Origin: Tretioscincus oriximinensis
Taxonomy: Eukaryota > Chordata > Lepidosauria > Squamata > Gymnophthalmidae
NCBI GenBank assembly: GCA_022410635.1
Contig: JAJVDF010000029.1
Span: 1,441,773 to 1,505,772, forward strand
Direction: 5' to 3'
Length of the DNA stretch: 64,000 bases
Position numbers and translations under genes: made by a program
Shown: positions 33,498 through 45,009 of the stretch, piece after piece
How positions within the stretch are numbered: position 1 is the first letter of the stretch
Layout of the letters: each line of letters begins with the position of its first letter
The notes under the pieces: model-generated
Told to the model about the DNA's origin: nothing
Database searches by the model: none
What the model saw: only the letters and a program-made list of their open reading frames with translations

Positions 33498-34739
33498 CCT
33501 ACTAGCATGTAGCAATTCGACAAGCAACCAGTGGACTAGATAAGTAGCCATGTGGTATCCATATTATAGGAAATCCAATGTCATTGTTAGGTTTCTCAGT
33601 AGTTGATTTTCTGCAAAATCACTTCAACATCTCAGGACTTTACTGAGATTGCCATGCATATAGGTAGTCATCCCAATATTGTTCTTGGAGAATCTACTCA
33701 CATCAGGANACACCTTATGCCTTGGCTTTATATATATTTTAATACATTGATCCAACAGCCGTTTGATTTATTTTCACTCATGGAAAGATTATAAACAAAA
33801 GCTCTCTCCGCCACCCCTCCATATTTATTCAGGGTAAGAATGTTTATTCAGTTCCCCCATTTCATTTTGGATCTCATAGAATATTTCTGCAGATTCAATC
33901 AACAGTCATAGAAACAAGAGTGTTTTATGATTTGCAGCAACATAGCAAGATTTCATAAATTAAATCTGTTAGGAATATGATGAAATAAATGAGAAATGGG
34001 TCTAGGTATGATGGGAAAATCCTTACAGATGAAAAAATTATAGATAGCAGAGAGAGGAAGGCTCCTAAGTGTAAGTCAAGAAGTAAGACAGAAGGAATTC
34101 AATATGTGTAGCCAGGATGAATCCATGACTGACAGAAAAGGCTAACAGTTTTCAGGTAGAAAGTTGTCATAATGAAGATGTAAAATGACTGCGGCAAAGC
34201 AAAGGACACGAAGGAATTGATTTAAGTTGTGATGTGGTCGATTTAGATTAAATATTAAGGGTTGGGGTGATGGAATCTTATATACTGTCAGAAACTGTTG
34301 AGCTAGCTGTCTGGAGAAGTTGCAAAAAATAGATTTTGTACATAGGCAAAAGCTCCCCTTTATTTCTTAAAGAGATTTGGAATGAGTGGTTCAAGTCTCA
34401 TGAAAGTTAAGCCAAATTAAAATACAGATAATTATTGTAAGATTTATGGAAGCACTAGGCAGGGAGCCTATCGGAGTCTGGCTCTGTTTGCTGATAAACA
34501 TGAAACATGTGCTCACCTTCATGGCAAATTAATCGCTGCATCATCTAGGTCTATTCGGTTTTTTAATGGCAATGTTCAAAAAGGGGCTTAATGAAGTTTA
34601 TGAAATCATGCAGCATATGGAAAAAAGTGGATAAAGAAAAAATATTTTCTCTATTTCATAATACTAGAACCAGGGATTCACACAATAAAGGTGTTGGACA
34701 GAAATGTTAATCCTGATAAGGGTCGCTTACCAGGGCTTC
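33498..34739. other. No feature recognised
   Basis: AT-rich, unique-looking, no coding signal. Confidence 0.4.
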
Positions 34740-35345
34740 TCCCTCCCTCCCAATTTTCTTTCTATGTCATGGTGTGGGGTTCAGCGGTTCAGGCATCTTG
34801 GTACACAATGGGGGGTCTTAAAGGCCTTTGAGTAAGGTCTATCCCCATGACTACCCCATAGTCAGAGGGCCCCATTACAGGGGTTCTGTGGAGCCTGCCC
34901 TGGGGATAGGCGTGGCCGAACACAACGCAGGAGTCATTGGGGGGGCCATACACAGGACGGTTCCTTGATAGCCCATTACCCCTTTGATCCTCAAGTCTCT
35001 GCCTCAGGCTGTTGGCCTGAGCAGTTCCCACAGAAGGTAGGCTGGTGTTGGAATGCCAGGGGCCTGGGAAAGGGTGCCTACCATATGCCGGCTCCACCTG
35101 GCGAGTGGGTGGCTATGGTCCCACGCCAGTGGGGCGTGGGCAGAGAAGGCATGCCCAGATCCCGGGACAGCAAGTCTGAGGGGCTGGCCTAGCTCAAAGA
35201 ATTGGCAGNCAGCCAGTGGGCCTACGTCATGTGGGGCATGGCCCAGACAGCGGTCAGGCCGGGTGACTGACTGGAAGTATACCAAGATGCTGCGCCTGCC
35301 ACTTCCTACTTTGCCATGGCCTTAATTTCCTCCACTTTTGGGTTT
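34740..35345. other. GC-rich, CpG-containing block of unknown origin
   Basis: About 600 bases of markedly higher GC than both sides, with many CpG sites and open frames on both strands (minus 34789-35097 and 35004-35285; plus 34965-35325). The minus frames overlap each other in different phases, so they are not one gene. The next 200 bases are AT-rich and contain 'attaataaaatgg' with a polyadenylation-like signal (about 35470). A broken LTR element, a relic CpG island or a processed pseudogene are all possible; I recognise none. Confidence 0.4.
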
Positions 35346-36724
35346 ATGTTCACATAGTTTATATGTTTGTTGTTAAGTTAAATATCTAGGATATGTACCA
35401 ATCCTGAGTTGTGCACTTTAATTAGTCTGTATCGGGTATCGCGTATTGTTACGGTTTTGCGTTTAGGTTTATTAATAAAATGGTTAATCTTTTCATAAGT
35501 TTGTCTGATGCTCCTTCCTTTAGCCATCCACTGCAAAGGGAAATATTTCTTTACCCATTGCTCGGCGGAATTTGTTTGTTGAGGAGGTGATGGCTACTAA
35601 ACCAAATGGTTTTCAGGAAAAAAATCAGACAAATTCATGGATTCAATGGCTACTAGAATAGATGCCTAAACACTATTGAAAAAGAGGAAGCAGGACATCT
35701 TAACTGCAGTTAGGTAATTGGAAGCAAATGATGGTTTTGCCTTCATTTGTTTTGGTTGAGTGGGCCCAGAAGGATCTTGAATAGATGGGATGTTGGGATA
35801 GATGGGCCCTTCAGCCCACTTCTAAACTTTTTCTGATTCTACTATATCATTTCTGTACAGTATTCCAGATGGAATCATCTCATAACTTTATATGGGAATA
35901 TTGTAATATTGACACTTTTAGCATCAATAATCATTTTAGTATCCACAATAATCTTTCTTAGTCAATCACAACCAGGTTAAATGAAATTAATACTATAAGT
36001 GAACTTATAACTCACTCCTGTTCAATACACACAACTTCAGTCCACTTCATATTGAGCAGTATTTGACATTTTTACTTCCATTTTTCCAATCTGCAGAAAT
36101 CCTTTTGGAATTATTCCCAGACTCTTTTAGTTTTAGCAAACTGTTTATTTGGAAGAGGAACTTTTATTTTATTCCACGGAATCATTTTAGGAGCAGTCTA
36201 CCAAAATATTCTAAAAATTCAAAGTGACATTGACCACTTATCCCCCAAATGGCCTTAAAAATACCTTGAAGGGGCATCAAATTCTTCCCATCTCCACTGA
36301 ACTCCAAAGGATGTGAGGGTAAATGCAGGGACTTCAGTTTCAGTCAAAGGGGAGTTCAGTTCTGAAGCAGCTCACAAACTGCATTGCATAAATTGAGCTG
36401 GGCTATGGCAAACGATGTCATATTTGCTTGTCTATACATGAAGGGTTGGTGTAGGTATAGTGATTTGAAAGTAGCAGCCTCAATGGCAGTAACTGAGCTA
36501 TCAAACTTTTCTTCAAATCTCTGAGGAGCACAATCCAGCAGCAAAGCTAATATAGTGGAGACATACCCAATACAATGTTTGTTATGCAATGGTTTCCCAG
36601 GATGCAACAGGCATCATAAAGAAACCTTGTATAGGCTGAGCATAAGGAGTCTAGACAGGAAGTCCCAATCTGCATAAGTTTGTGCACAAGTTTGTATTTT
36701 GCCCATGGGCAGTAATTTACTTAC
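35346..36724. other. No feature recognised
   Basis: Unique-looking AT-rich DNA. Confidence 0.35.
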
Positions 36725-36785
36725 TAATCATTTATTTACTTTATTTATTTATTTTACTCCCTCTCTTCCCTCAGCTACTTTGGTT
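36725..36785 (-). mobile_element. Short L2-like tail
   Basis: 'actttatttatttattttac' followed by 'tccctctcttccctcag' looks like an inverted L2 terminus with little body left. Confidence 0.4.
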
Positions 36786-37649
36786 TTTTTAATAGTAAAA
36801 GTAATAAAAAAATCAATATTTTCTTAGTACTACCGGCGTCTATATTTTGCCCAGATATGGCCCTGCGCACATCAATGCATTTCGTTTTAATATCTGTTTT
36901 ACAGTATCTTTGCCATTTGAGCTGATAATGTAGACTGTCTTGAAACCCAAACAATGAACTTTCATTTTTTTAGAATTTGACGACAGAACTCTTTGCATTC
37001 AAGGAGATGTTTTGGGGTTTGCTGGTGCTGTGAAACTGTTAGAAAGAACCACGGTCACAGAAAACTTTAATGGAACTGGTTCTTGCTAACTGAAGGTTGA
37101 TGAAGTGCATATCTTTGGTGTTTAGTATGCTGCAGGCTTCTCTTTGGTGTTTCTCATTTCATTTTGAGTAATCAATTGGGCTGTTTCAGAGAGGCTGTTT
37201 ACGACCTGTAATTTGTATAATTTGATTTGACAGTAATTCCATTGTCGTTACATTTATTTACAAGGCGCGTTCTTACCCTGTGATTTGCTCGGTTCTTATC
37301 GGTGGTTATCTTTGCTTTTCCCATCATGGCTTTTCATAACAGTTGATCACTTTTTAATTTGACAAAACCCCAGTGGAATGACACAAGTAAGAAACCAGTT
37401 TAGTTCTTTTTTGTCCTTGTTAAACAGTTATGATTGTCAATACTTGCTTTAGTGCAAGGATAGTCAAAAGAAAANGTTGTTTAATTAATAAATTACTACT
37501 TTTTATTCAAATAAAGTTAAAAGCAATTGAAATACTAATATCAAAACTTTTAAAAAACCTGGTGGGATTGTAAAGTATTCACTCATAGTAGAAAGTTCTT
37601 GATAAACAGATGAAGTTCCAAGAGATGCCTTAAAGATTTAGGTGCCCAC

Positions 37650-37760
37650 AAATATGTGGGGCCTTCCATATTCTATACAAGCATGTGGATAGTAGGCCCT
37701 TATTCAAAGCTATATCCCATAATAAGGCCCAATACAGAAAGGGCACATGTTATAAAATCA
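37650..37760. mobile_element. Foldback element, family H, partial
   Basis: 'tggggccttccatattctat' + 'acaagcatgtggatag' + 'taggcccttattcaaag' follows the centre and right arm of the family H element at 25.93 kb ('ggggcctgccatngtctata', 'ctggcatctggatgg'). Confidence 0.5.
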
Positions 37761-37894
37761 TGTTATACAACAACAACTGTTTATTAGCCTGGTAAAATGG
37801 TAAAGTTTACAACATAGTTGACTGACACATGAAATCTGTTCTCTGCAGGCTCTTTGACTTACTGAACAGTGTGTCTAATATCACCATTGTATTC

Positions 37895-38095
37895 TTTTAG
37901 AAGATCTTTGAAGANGCACCTCTTTCACCTGGTCTTTGGTTGAAGAGAATGTTCACTTTTGTCCCCACTTTTAGATATTGTTTTTATACTGTTTTTAATT
38001 TGTAAATTTTGTATTGATATTTCATGGTTGGCCGCCCTGAGACCTTTGGGTATGGAGCAGGTTATAAATATAAATAAATAAATAATAAATACTGA
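37895..38095 (+). mobile_element. L2 LINE 3' end
   Basis: 'tttgaagangcacctctttc' + 'acctggtctttgg', then 'gatattgtttttatactg', 'ttggccgccctgagaccttt' and a terminal 'ataaatataaataaataaat'. Only the 3' untranslated end is present. Confidence 0.8.
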
Positions 38096-39797
38096 TACTT
38101 TGGAGCTCCCTGCTGCAGTACAACTGACTTACTTCTCTAACCCACCCAGATTACCAAAAATATTAAAAAAAATACCAGTTGCCGTGCAATTGTTATGATT
38201 AACTACTTTACCAGCAAGAATACACAAATCTTAAGGAATTAGGTTTCTGTTCTAACAAGCCTGTACTATTAGTCAAAGACTAATACACTATACAAGATTC
38301 CTTGCTTTTGATTTAAATAATGATCTTATATTCAATTATTTTTTCAGAAAAAGGTGATATGCTGTTATCTACTAAGAATTTTAAGCAGCAATTTAATGTA
38401 ATTAAGATAATTTAAAAAGGCTAGGTAAGATTCATTTATAGAACATTGATAAACAGCAGTGATAATGGAGTGAAAGGATTAAAAACAGATTTAAATACAT
38501 AATTTTCTTTTGATAAATAGTCTTTAATTATATGATCTGAAAATATTCCAAAATAAACCTCCAAACTCATGTAAACTAGTCTTATTATTAAGAACGTTAC
38601 ACAAAGAACCTTCCAAATTGTCACGAACTGGTAGTCTTGCAATATACAGAAAAAAGTTTGGAATAAAGTTAAGACTAATTAAAGACAAACATTTTAAATA
38701 AAAAAATAATAACTCCAGCTTTATTTTCTGTTACNTATTACTCAACATTGTTAATTTTTTATTGGTATCAGCAAAACAGATAATTTTTGAAAATATAAAA
38801 GCAAATTTATTCTTATCAAGTAGTATGATAATATATGAGAGATAATGATTAATGAGTTAATTACTTATCCACTTAGAATAATGAATGGACAGCAGCCAAC
38901 CACTTTATTTATGAAAATTTGGCAACATTTGACTATTACCAATAAATTAAACCAACAATTGGTTCAATTTCCTATAATATTAAATTTATTACAACGTAAA
39001 TAACTTTCTATGATTGAACCTTCTGCCTTATTAACTATAAACAGTAATTATTTTATCATTTGTATGCTTGATCTGGCAGTGTGGACAACAGTAATATTTC
39101 ATATTTTGTTGGTTATTTTTCAATTTTTTTGTTATTGAAGTGGAAACAATTTATTTTGTACGGATCTATAATAATAACATATTTAGTTTTGATTCATATA
39201 AATAGGAAACACCACTAATAAAATATTCTACATTCTTCCCCTTGAAATGCTGTAATGTCTGAAGTTTAAACATGATGCTCCTCAAATAAACATTTCATAT
39301 ACTGTTTTTAGTGCTCTATTAAATATACCTATTTTTCTGATCTCAAAAACCTGTCAATTTTGAGACCATTTGAAAATCTAGCCCTGGCATGCCTTACTGT
39401 ATATTTTATAAACACGTCAATCAAGAAATTGCTCCCAATTTACTGAATTATTTAATTGAATCTATTATGGTAGAGCATTTCTACATCCTGAGAAGAATGG
39501 TTTATAGTCACATTTTCAAAAAAATGAAAGACTTCAGACTCAATGCTAAATTACATATTGACCACATACTATAAAATGGCTTAAATGACTAGCCCTATAT
39601 CTTTCTTAACCAAAACCAGCTTGGTAAGCCTAATACTGGCCAAACCAAATGAATGTTATCATTTAAGACAATCCTCCAAAGAAGAGGAATTGTCTCAGTT
39701 ATAAGGTATATTTCCAAATACTTGACTTCTTCCCAACAAACCACAAACATGCTCTTTGATGAGGTTAAGAAATATCCCAGAAAGCAGATCTCTAAGG
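38096..39797. other. Very AT-rich unique DNA
   Basis: The most AT-rich part of the window, with long A and T runs and no repeat family or coding signal that I can recognise. Confidence 0.5.
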
Positions 39798-40445
39798 TAG
39801 ACTGACCAGATTGTCTGAGGCCCAAACCAGGGTCATTAATATGCATGTTAATTTGCATATTCATAAATATGCAAATCACCCACCAACATGCATTCCCCTC
39901 TGAAATTCCTGGCCAAGAAATCTGCGAGGCATGTGAGAATTTTTTTAAGTGCATGAGAATTTTTAAACTGTGCAAGAATTTTTGGAGTACATCAGAAATG
40001 TGCATTTTTAATTTTTTTTACTGCCTGGAGGATGCCTTCAGGAGCTGACCTCGGTTGCCTCAGCCCCCTAGTGGTGGTGCAGATATTTTTTTTNAAAAAA
40101 ATAAAAAACATTTTCCCCCAATTTTTTTTCAAAAATATCTTTTTTTGAAGTGTGTGAGAATTTTTTGAAGTGTGTGAGAATTCTTTTTATTTTTTTATTT
40201 TTTTTACTGAGGAGAGGGTGCCTTCAGGAGCTGGCCCCAGATGCCAGAGCCTCCTAGTGGTGGTGCAGAGATTTTTTTTAAAAAAAATCAAAAACATTTC
40301 CCCCCAATTTTTTTTTAAAAAAATGTATTTTTTTATCAGCAAAAACCGGGGAAATGGCGCCCCTGCCACCCTGTGAGAGGGCAGGATAGACACCCCAAAG
40401 CCAGATTCCCCCCCCCCCCAAAAAAGGGATAATCTGGTCAGCCTA
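39798..40445. mobile_element. Family A element, long form with internal duplication
   Basis: Begins 'tagactgaccagattgtc' and ends 'ataatctggtcagccta', flanked by 'tctaagg' on both sides (39791-39797, 40446-40452). Inside, a ~200 base unit is repeated in tandem: 'gccttcaggagctgacctcg' and 'ccctagtggtggtgcagat' (about 40033-40083) recur as 'gccttcaggagctggcccca' and 'tcctagtggtggtgcagag' (about 40220-40270). At 648 bp this is the longest copy of the family and may be closer to the parent element. Confidence 0.78.
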
Positions 40446-40469
40446 TCTAAGGCCAAACCAGCACCAAAA

Positions 40470-40625
40470 CCACACAACAACAACACCAATTTATTTATAA
40501 TACCCCTTTCAGCAAAGGCCAATTCACAGCAGGGCTGTAAGAGTTCTAAAGAACTGTGACTGGCCCAAAGTCACCCAGCTGGCTTCACGAAGGAAGCTAC
40601 CAGATAAGAGTTCAGACTGGGGAAT
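40470..40625 (-). mobile_element. MIR/CORE-like SINE fragment
   Basis: On +: 'ccaatttatttataatacc', 'gttctaaagaactgtgactg', 'gcccaaagtcacccagctgg', 'cttcac'. This is the inverted core of the reptile tRNA-headed SINE also seen at 59.8 kb. Confidence 0.65.
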
Positions 40626-42009
40626 GGTCTATTATCTTGAACACAGCAACTGCACAATGAATCACTTACCTGTTCTCCAATCATCCCAAAATCATAACTA
40701 AACTTACCATAAGCCTCCCTTTTGCATGAATTGTGTTTAATCAGTCTGCAGTCATTTCCTGCTCCTTGGAAACATTTCTTCAGGAAGTGCAAAGGCTATA
40801 TTCTAGCTTGTCCTTCATATTATTTGACAAGTGAGAGGGGCAGCAACCAGGCATGTAGAACACAGATTAGCTAGAATATAGTTTTCACCCTTCCTGAAGG
40901 AGTGTTTATGCTTTTGCCTGGGGAAGTGAGAAAGGCAGGAAATGTTAGTTTCCCAGTAAGAAATTTTGCAACGAGAGCCCAAAAATCTCAGGCATTGAGT
41001 CTTCTCAGCACGTGGAAAAAAATTGTGATGTCACTTCCCCAGGATGCTTTTTCCAGAAGCAAGAGAGGGTGTGACATCACAATGATGTCACTTCAGCCCC
41101 AGCATATTTCTCATACATTGCTGAGAATTCATGCTTCATATAAGACAATCTCACAAAACATATGAGATTCACATGTGATTCGCACCACTGACTTTTTCCC
41201 AGCTAGTAGCTGGAAGCTTTTCCTATCAACCATTCTCTGAAAATAAGTAAAAAATAGTGGGGGGGGGGGGGAGAGCTCCAGATCCCTTTATTATATCTTG
41301 AATGGGAATAATAATCTAAATGAGTGAAATTCAGGTGTTAACACTAATATTTTATTCAGGGGACAAAGAAATCTGATATAGATGGCAAATTGAGTAAAGA
41401 CACTGTGGACATGCTGATGGTGCGACTGTCTATTAGCATTGAAAGCCCAATAATATAAATCTCTTTGGACTTTAAAATATCTCCTCACACAGATGAGGAA
41501 ATTGCCAGTATTTTAAATGAATCTATAGTCTCTTTGGGTCTATGCATTTTTCTTACGTTCCCTGGATCCAATGCAGCAATGAAATATAAAAATCTTGTCA
41601 AATTTATGATTGCTGCTGAGCTATTAATAGCCTCAAACTCAAAGATCATGAAAATGCTTACATTTGCTAACTGAAGTTCTAGGGGCCTAGCCTCTGAGGA
41701 ATATATTACTGACTTATTAAGCCAAATGCAAAACTGCTCAAAGAACAGTTCTTTGTGCTTGGCACAGAAGCCTTTGAGCAAAGCAGTTCCATGACTGAAG
41801 GGAATTACATTACCTGGCAAAAACATACCACACCCCTGGCATATCAACATTCCTAATACACAAATAGGAGATAATTGCTCTGTCCAATGTGGGACTTGAA
41901 TGTTGATACCAGTCCACAGGCATTGTTAACATTCTTACTATATCTAGCAAGGGTGTGTGTCTGTCATTGCACTAGAGACCATCAAGGAAAATATGAGCTC
42001 ATTAGTGGT
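40626..42009. other. No gene; (G)13 run at 41259-41271
   Basis: Unique-looking sequence with one homopolymer G run. Frames up to 121 codons (minus 41485-41850) lack recognisable domains. Confidence 0.4.
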
Positions 42010-42900
42010 NACGAACACCAAGGGTTGGTCAAGATCCCCTGATCTTGACATACAAAAGACAAAGCTTTGTCGCCTTGCCTATGGGTTCCTATGGCAATGA
42101 TGATATTTCACCAACGTTACTGTGCTGAAACCTGTTTGGCCAGGGGATTGGTGGTGATCAATGGAGGTCTATCAACCCTGGATTGGACCTCACAAATGGC
42201 AGTTGTTACCTTACCACTCTCAAAGGCCAGTCCAGTAAAGGGGAGCAGAGGTGGCATGGATAACATTGTAGGCAATTATGCCATCCCTGCTGCCTCGCTG
42301 AGCTCAGAGGTCTGATGCCCCCTGTCAGGCATGGGAGAGGATGCTGCTATAGGTGTGGCCTCTGCCGATACCCAGAGGGTTTAATGTGGTAGAGGCCAAT
42401 AGCTACCATACTAAACCTGGACCCGGGCAGCCATGAAAGGCCTTGCCAGCCCAGGTCCTCCTTCCAATGTCGGAGTTCCACCAGCAGCAGTATCACCCCT
42501 TCTGATAGCAAATGAGCAGATGTCCTGGATGAAAATAAAAGTCCCTTTGCCCAGGGGTGGCCTGGCCATGGTTCCAGCTTGCCTGATGGGAAGCGGCTCC
42601 CCGATGAAGTGGGCTTTGCTTGCCAAGTGCGGGGCCCTGATAAAAAGGGTCCCACACGCCCATCCAAGGATTTACCTGTGTTTTGAACGTGCAAGTCTGT
42701 GACACTCATTGCCCACATGCAAGTAGCCTGGTAGCTCAGCTGTAATTCCTGTATGAGCTGGGTGGGGAATTGGCATGTGTTGGCATACGATGTGTTGGGG
42801 GCTGGCAATTGCCATGTACTCCTGTGTTGTTGCCCCCTGCTCCCTCTCTCTGCACTGCTATCCAATGGGTTTGCCCCTGCTGACTCCCAGTCCACCACTG
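42010..42900. other. GC-richer block of unknown origin
   Basis: Composition changes to moderate GC between a single N (42010) and a CR1 fragment. A 224-codon minus-strand frame (42347-43021) is the longest in this part, but it runs through the CR1 fragment at its start and its remaining sequence has no domain I recognise. Could be an LTR or unknown transposon remnant; function not claimed. Confidence 0.35.
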
Positions 42901-42904
42901 CCCT

Positions 42905-42990
42905 TGTCCAGCCAACTCTCTTGCCCATCAGCTTCACAGTATGCCCCCTTGTTCTATTGTTCTGCAACAGAGAGAGAGAGAAAATATGTT
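42905..42990 (-). mobile_element. CR1 LINE fragment
   Basis: 'ccaactctcttgcccatcag' + 'cttcacagtatgccccct' + 'tgttctattgttctgcaac' corresponds to the inverted ORF2 C-terminal stretch seen in the longer CR1 copies ('ctgcccatcagtttcaagg', 'tggtcctagtgttgtgtg'). Confidence 0.7.
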
Positions 42991-44100
42991 GGAATGAAAT
43001 AGAAATTATTCTTAGACACACTTACAAAATTTATATAAAAAAAATCTGCCCGCAGTGCTTTTTGTATTGCTCAGAATGAATGGCATAAATGAGAAGAGCT
43101 GCAAGGACAAACACAATCAGTGAGTAATAAATAGCCAAGAAGCTCTTGGTAACTGAAATGAACAAGGCAATTTTGTCTTTCATAATAGTGAAGAACCCAC
43201 ATATTAGTGATGAATACCAAAGAAATTGCTATGATAAATAACCTAATACAAATCCGTCACCTGACATTCTTGGGTGAGAAAGGAAATGAAAGGGCAGCTC
43301 AAAAATCTGTAGGTGGCGCTGGTGAGCCAAAATAGTTTGAATATCCCAAAGCTATCCTAAAAATAAGACAGATTTCCATTCAAGATTTCATAAAGATCTA
43401 TTTCAGTTAACTCCTGGAGCTTTTGTGCAGGAGAACTCTGATTCAGAATAGCTTTTTTGCGTATATTCTCATGCAATAAAAGAAGATTCAGATTTATATC
43501 CTCAAGCCATGTGTGCAAGGGTAGAAGGAAGCTTTTGCTAACCTGGAACTATTCCGTGCAAACATGAAGTGGATGTGTAAATGCACAGCTTTGCAGTAAG
43601 GTTCTCCGAGGGTCATACTCTGAATGGTACCGTTCTTTTCCCTTGCTGCCTTAACTCCACCTCAACTTGGAATTAAGAGATGCCACCAGGTAGAATTTGA
43701 ATTACTAGTTTGATATCCAGAATAATCTCTGTCTATTGGTGTCTGTTTTAAATAGGTTGTTTTAAATAGGTCTGGTTTCTCAAAATAAGAGCCCCAGGGA
43801 ACAAAAAACCTTGAATTACATCTAGGGCGTGTTCACACTTGACTGGGTTGGAATCATTGTTCTTTGGTAGGGAATGCTTTCCACCATTTGCACTTCTTGG
43901 CAGAAGAATTCCTGTTCCTAGCCAATGCCCCCTCTCACCATTATTCTGATGGTGGTGGGGATTCTGCACACACATAGCACGGGCAACAATTTTCTGCCCA
44001 GTCACAACAAGGGAGGTGTCAAGAATGTTTGAATAGCAAAGGCTTGGAATGCAGCATTGTTACTTCTTTGGAAATGTTTCACAGCACATGAAAGACTGTG
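42991..44100. other. No gene; weak inverted ends at 43828-44008
   Basis: 'gttcacacttgactgggttg' and the later 'gcccagtcacaacaag' form a short, imperfect inverted pair about 180 bp apart; possible small MITE. Otherwise unique-looking. Confidence 0.35.
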
Positions 44101-44101
44101 C

Positions 44102-44184
<83 letters not shown>
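44102..44184. repeat. (ATT)n microsatellite
   Basis: 83 bases of perfect ATT repeat. Confidence 0.98.
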
Positions 44185-44499
44185 GAACAAAGAAACTACA
44201 AAGGAAGATTTGAAAGAGAAGCAGCAGAACTTGAATACATTCACAAGTTCCAGGCCATCAGCAAAGGACTTAACAGAGACAATGGTTTCCTGGCCAACTA
44301 TACATTCTTATGAAACCTGTTAAGTACTTGATTGCTTCTCTACTAGACATTGCCCCTTGTTGCCCCAGGCACTTTTTCACACAAGGAGATTAGTTCCTGC
44401 TATTTACCTGTTTTTCTACCTGCAATTCAACACCTCTCTACAGTTGCATATGCTTTGTCTTCTCCCATACACATTTCCCTATAAATACCTGACCTTGGC

Positions 44500-44634
44500 A
44501 TTAGTCCCTCAGCATCTGAAGAAGTAGAAGTGTCTACGAAAGCTTATGCCAACCACTTTTCTCAAGTTAGTCTCAAAGTGCTGCTAGCTCCTTTGCTGGA
44601 CTTTCTGCTAGACTAACACGGCTATTTCTCTGAA

Positions 44635-44636
<2 letters not shown>
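44500..44636 (-). mobile_element. Single-arm copy of the hammerhead-like repeat
   Basis: On +: 'attagtccctcagcatctga', core 'ctgaaga' + 'gtaga/tctac' stem + 'gaaagcttatgc', then 'ttagtctcaaagtgctgcta', 'gctcctttgctggactttct' and 'agactaacacggctatttct', ending 'ctgaa' directly against an ATT tract. Unlike the 5.7 and 29.4 kb copies it holds one full arm, so it shows the complete unit (~137 bp). Confidence 0.75.
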
Positions 44637-44724
<88 letters not shown>

Positions 44725-44725
44725 G
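44637..44725. repeat. (ATT)n microsatellite abutting the retroelement
   Basis: About 89 bases of perfect ATT starting at the element's terminus, ~450 bp from another ATT tract. Confidence 0.98.
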
Positions 44726-44799
44726 CTGTAGCAAAATGGAAATAGAGTCTTGTATGAGTATAATCCAAATTCAATCCAATTTAAGAACAATTTTAACTG

Positions 44800-45009
44800 A
44801 ATAAATGCAACAGTAGAAAAAAAAATCTCACACACAAACAAGGTAAAAAGTCCTTCGCACCCATCCCACCGGATTGTTTTTTTAAAAAAATTTAAAATAA
44901 TTTTCCTCAGCAAAAAATGGGGAAATTGCCCACCTGCACCATGGTAGGGTGGGGTAAACACCCCCCAAACGGGGTTCCCCCAGGAAACCGGGGTCATCCA
45001 GTCAGCCTA
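44800..45009. mobile_element. Family A element, right half only
   Basis: 'cctcagcaaaaaatggggaa', 'attgcccacctgcaccatgg', 'gtaaacaccccccaaacggg' and end 'ggtcatccagtcagccta'. Resembles the right part of the long form at 39.8-40.4 kb. No left end found. Confidence 0.65.

Noticed and set aside
34789..35325. Overlapping frames of 75-102 codons in a GC-rich block, considered as exons
   Set aside because: Frames are open on both strands and in conflicting phases; no splice sites in sensible places and no domain.
39595..40005. 136-codon minus-strand open frame
   Set aside because: Half of it is the left part of a family A transposon; no domain.
42347..43021. 224-codon minus-strand open frame
   Set aside because: Starts in unique AT-rich DNA, crosses a CR1 fragment and ends in an unidentified GC-richer block; reads as a chance fusion of repeat pieces.
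43828..44008. Possible MITE with 'gttcacac' ends
   Set aside because: The inverted match is short and imperfect, and no duplication or second copy supports it.
44002..44323. Poly-Asn, poly-Ile and poly-Leu frames
   Set aside because: Translations of the ATT microsatellite.
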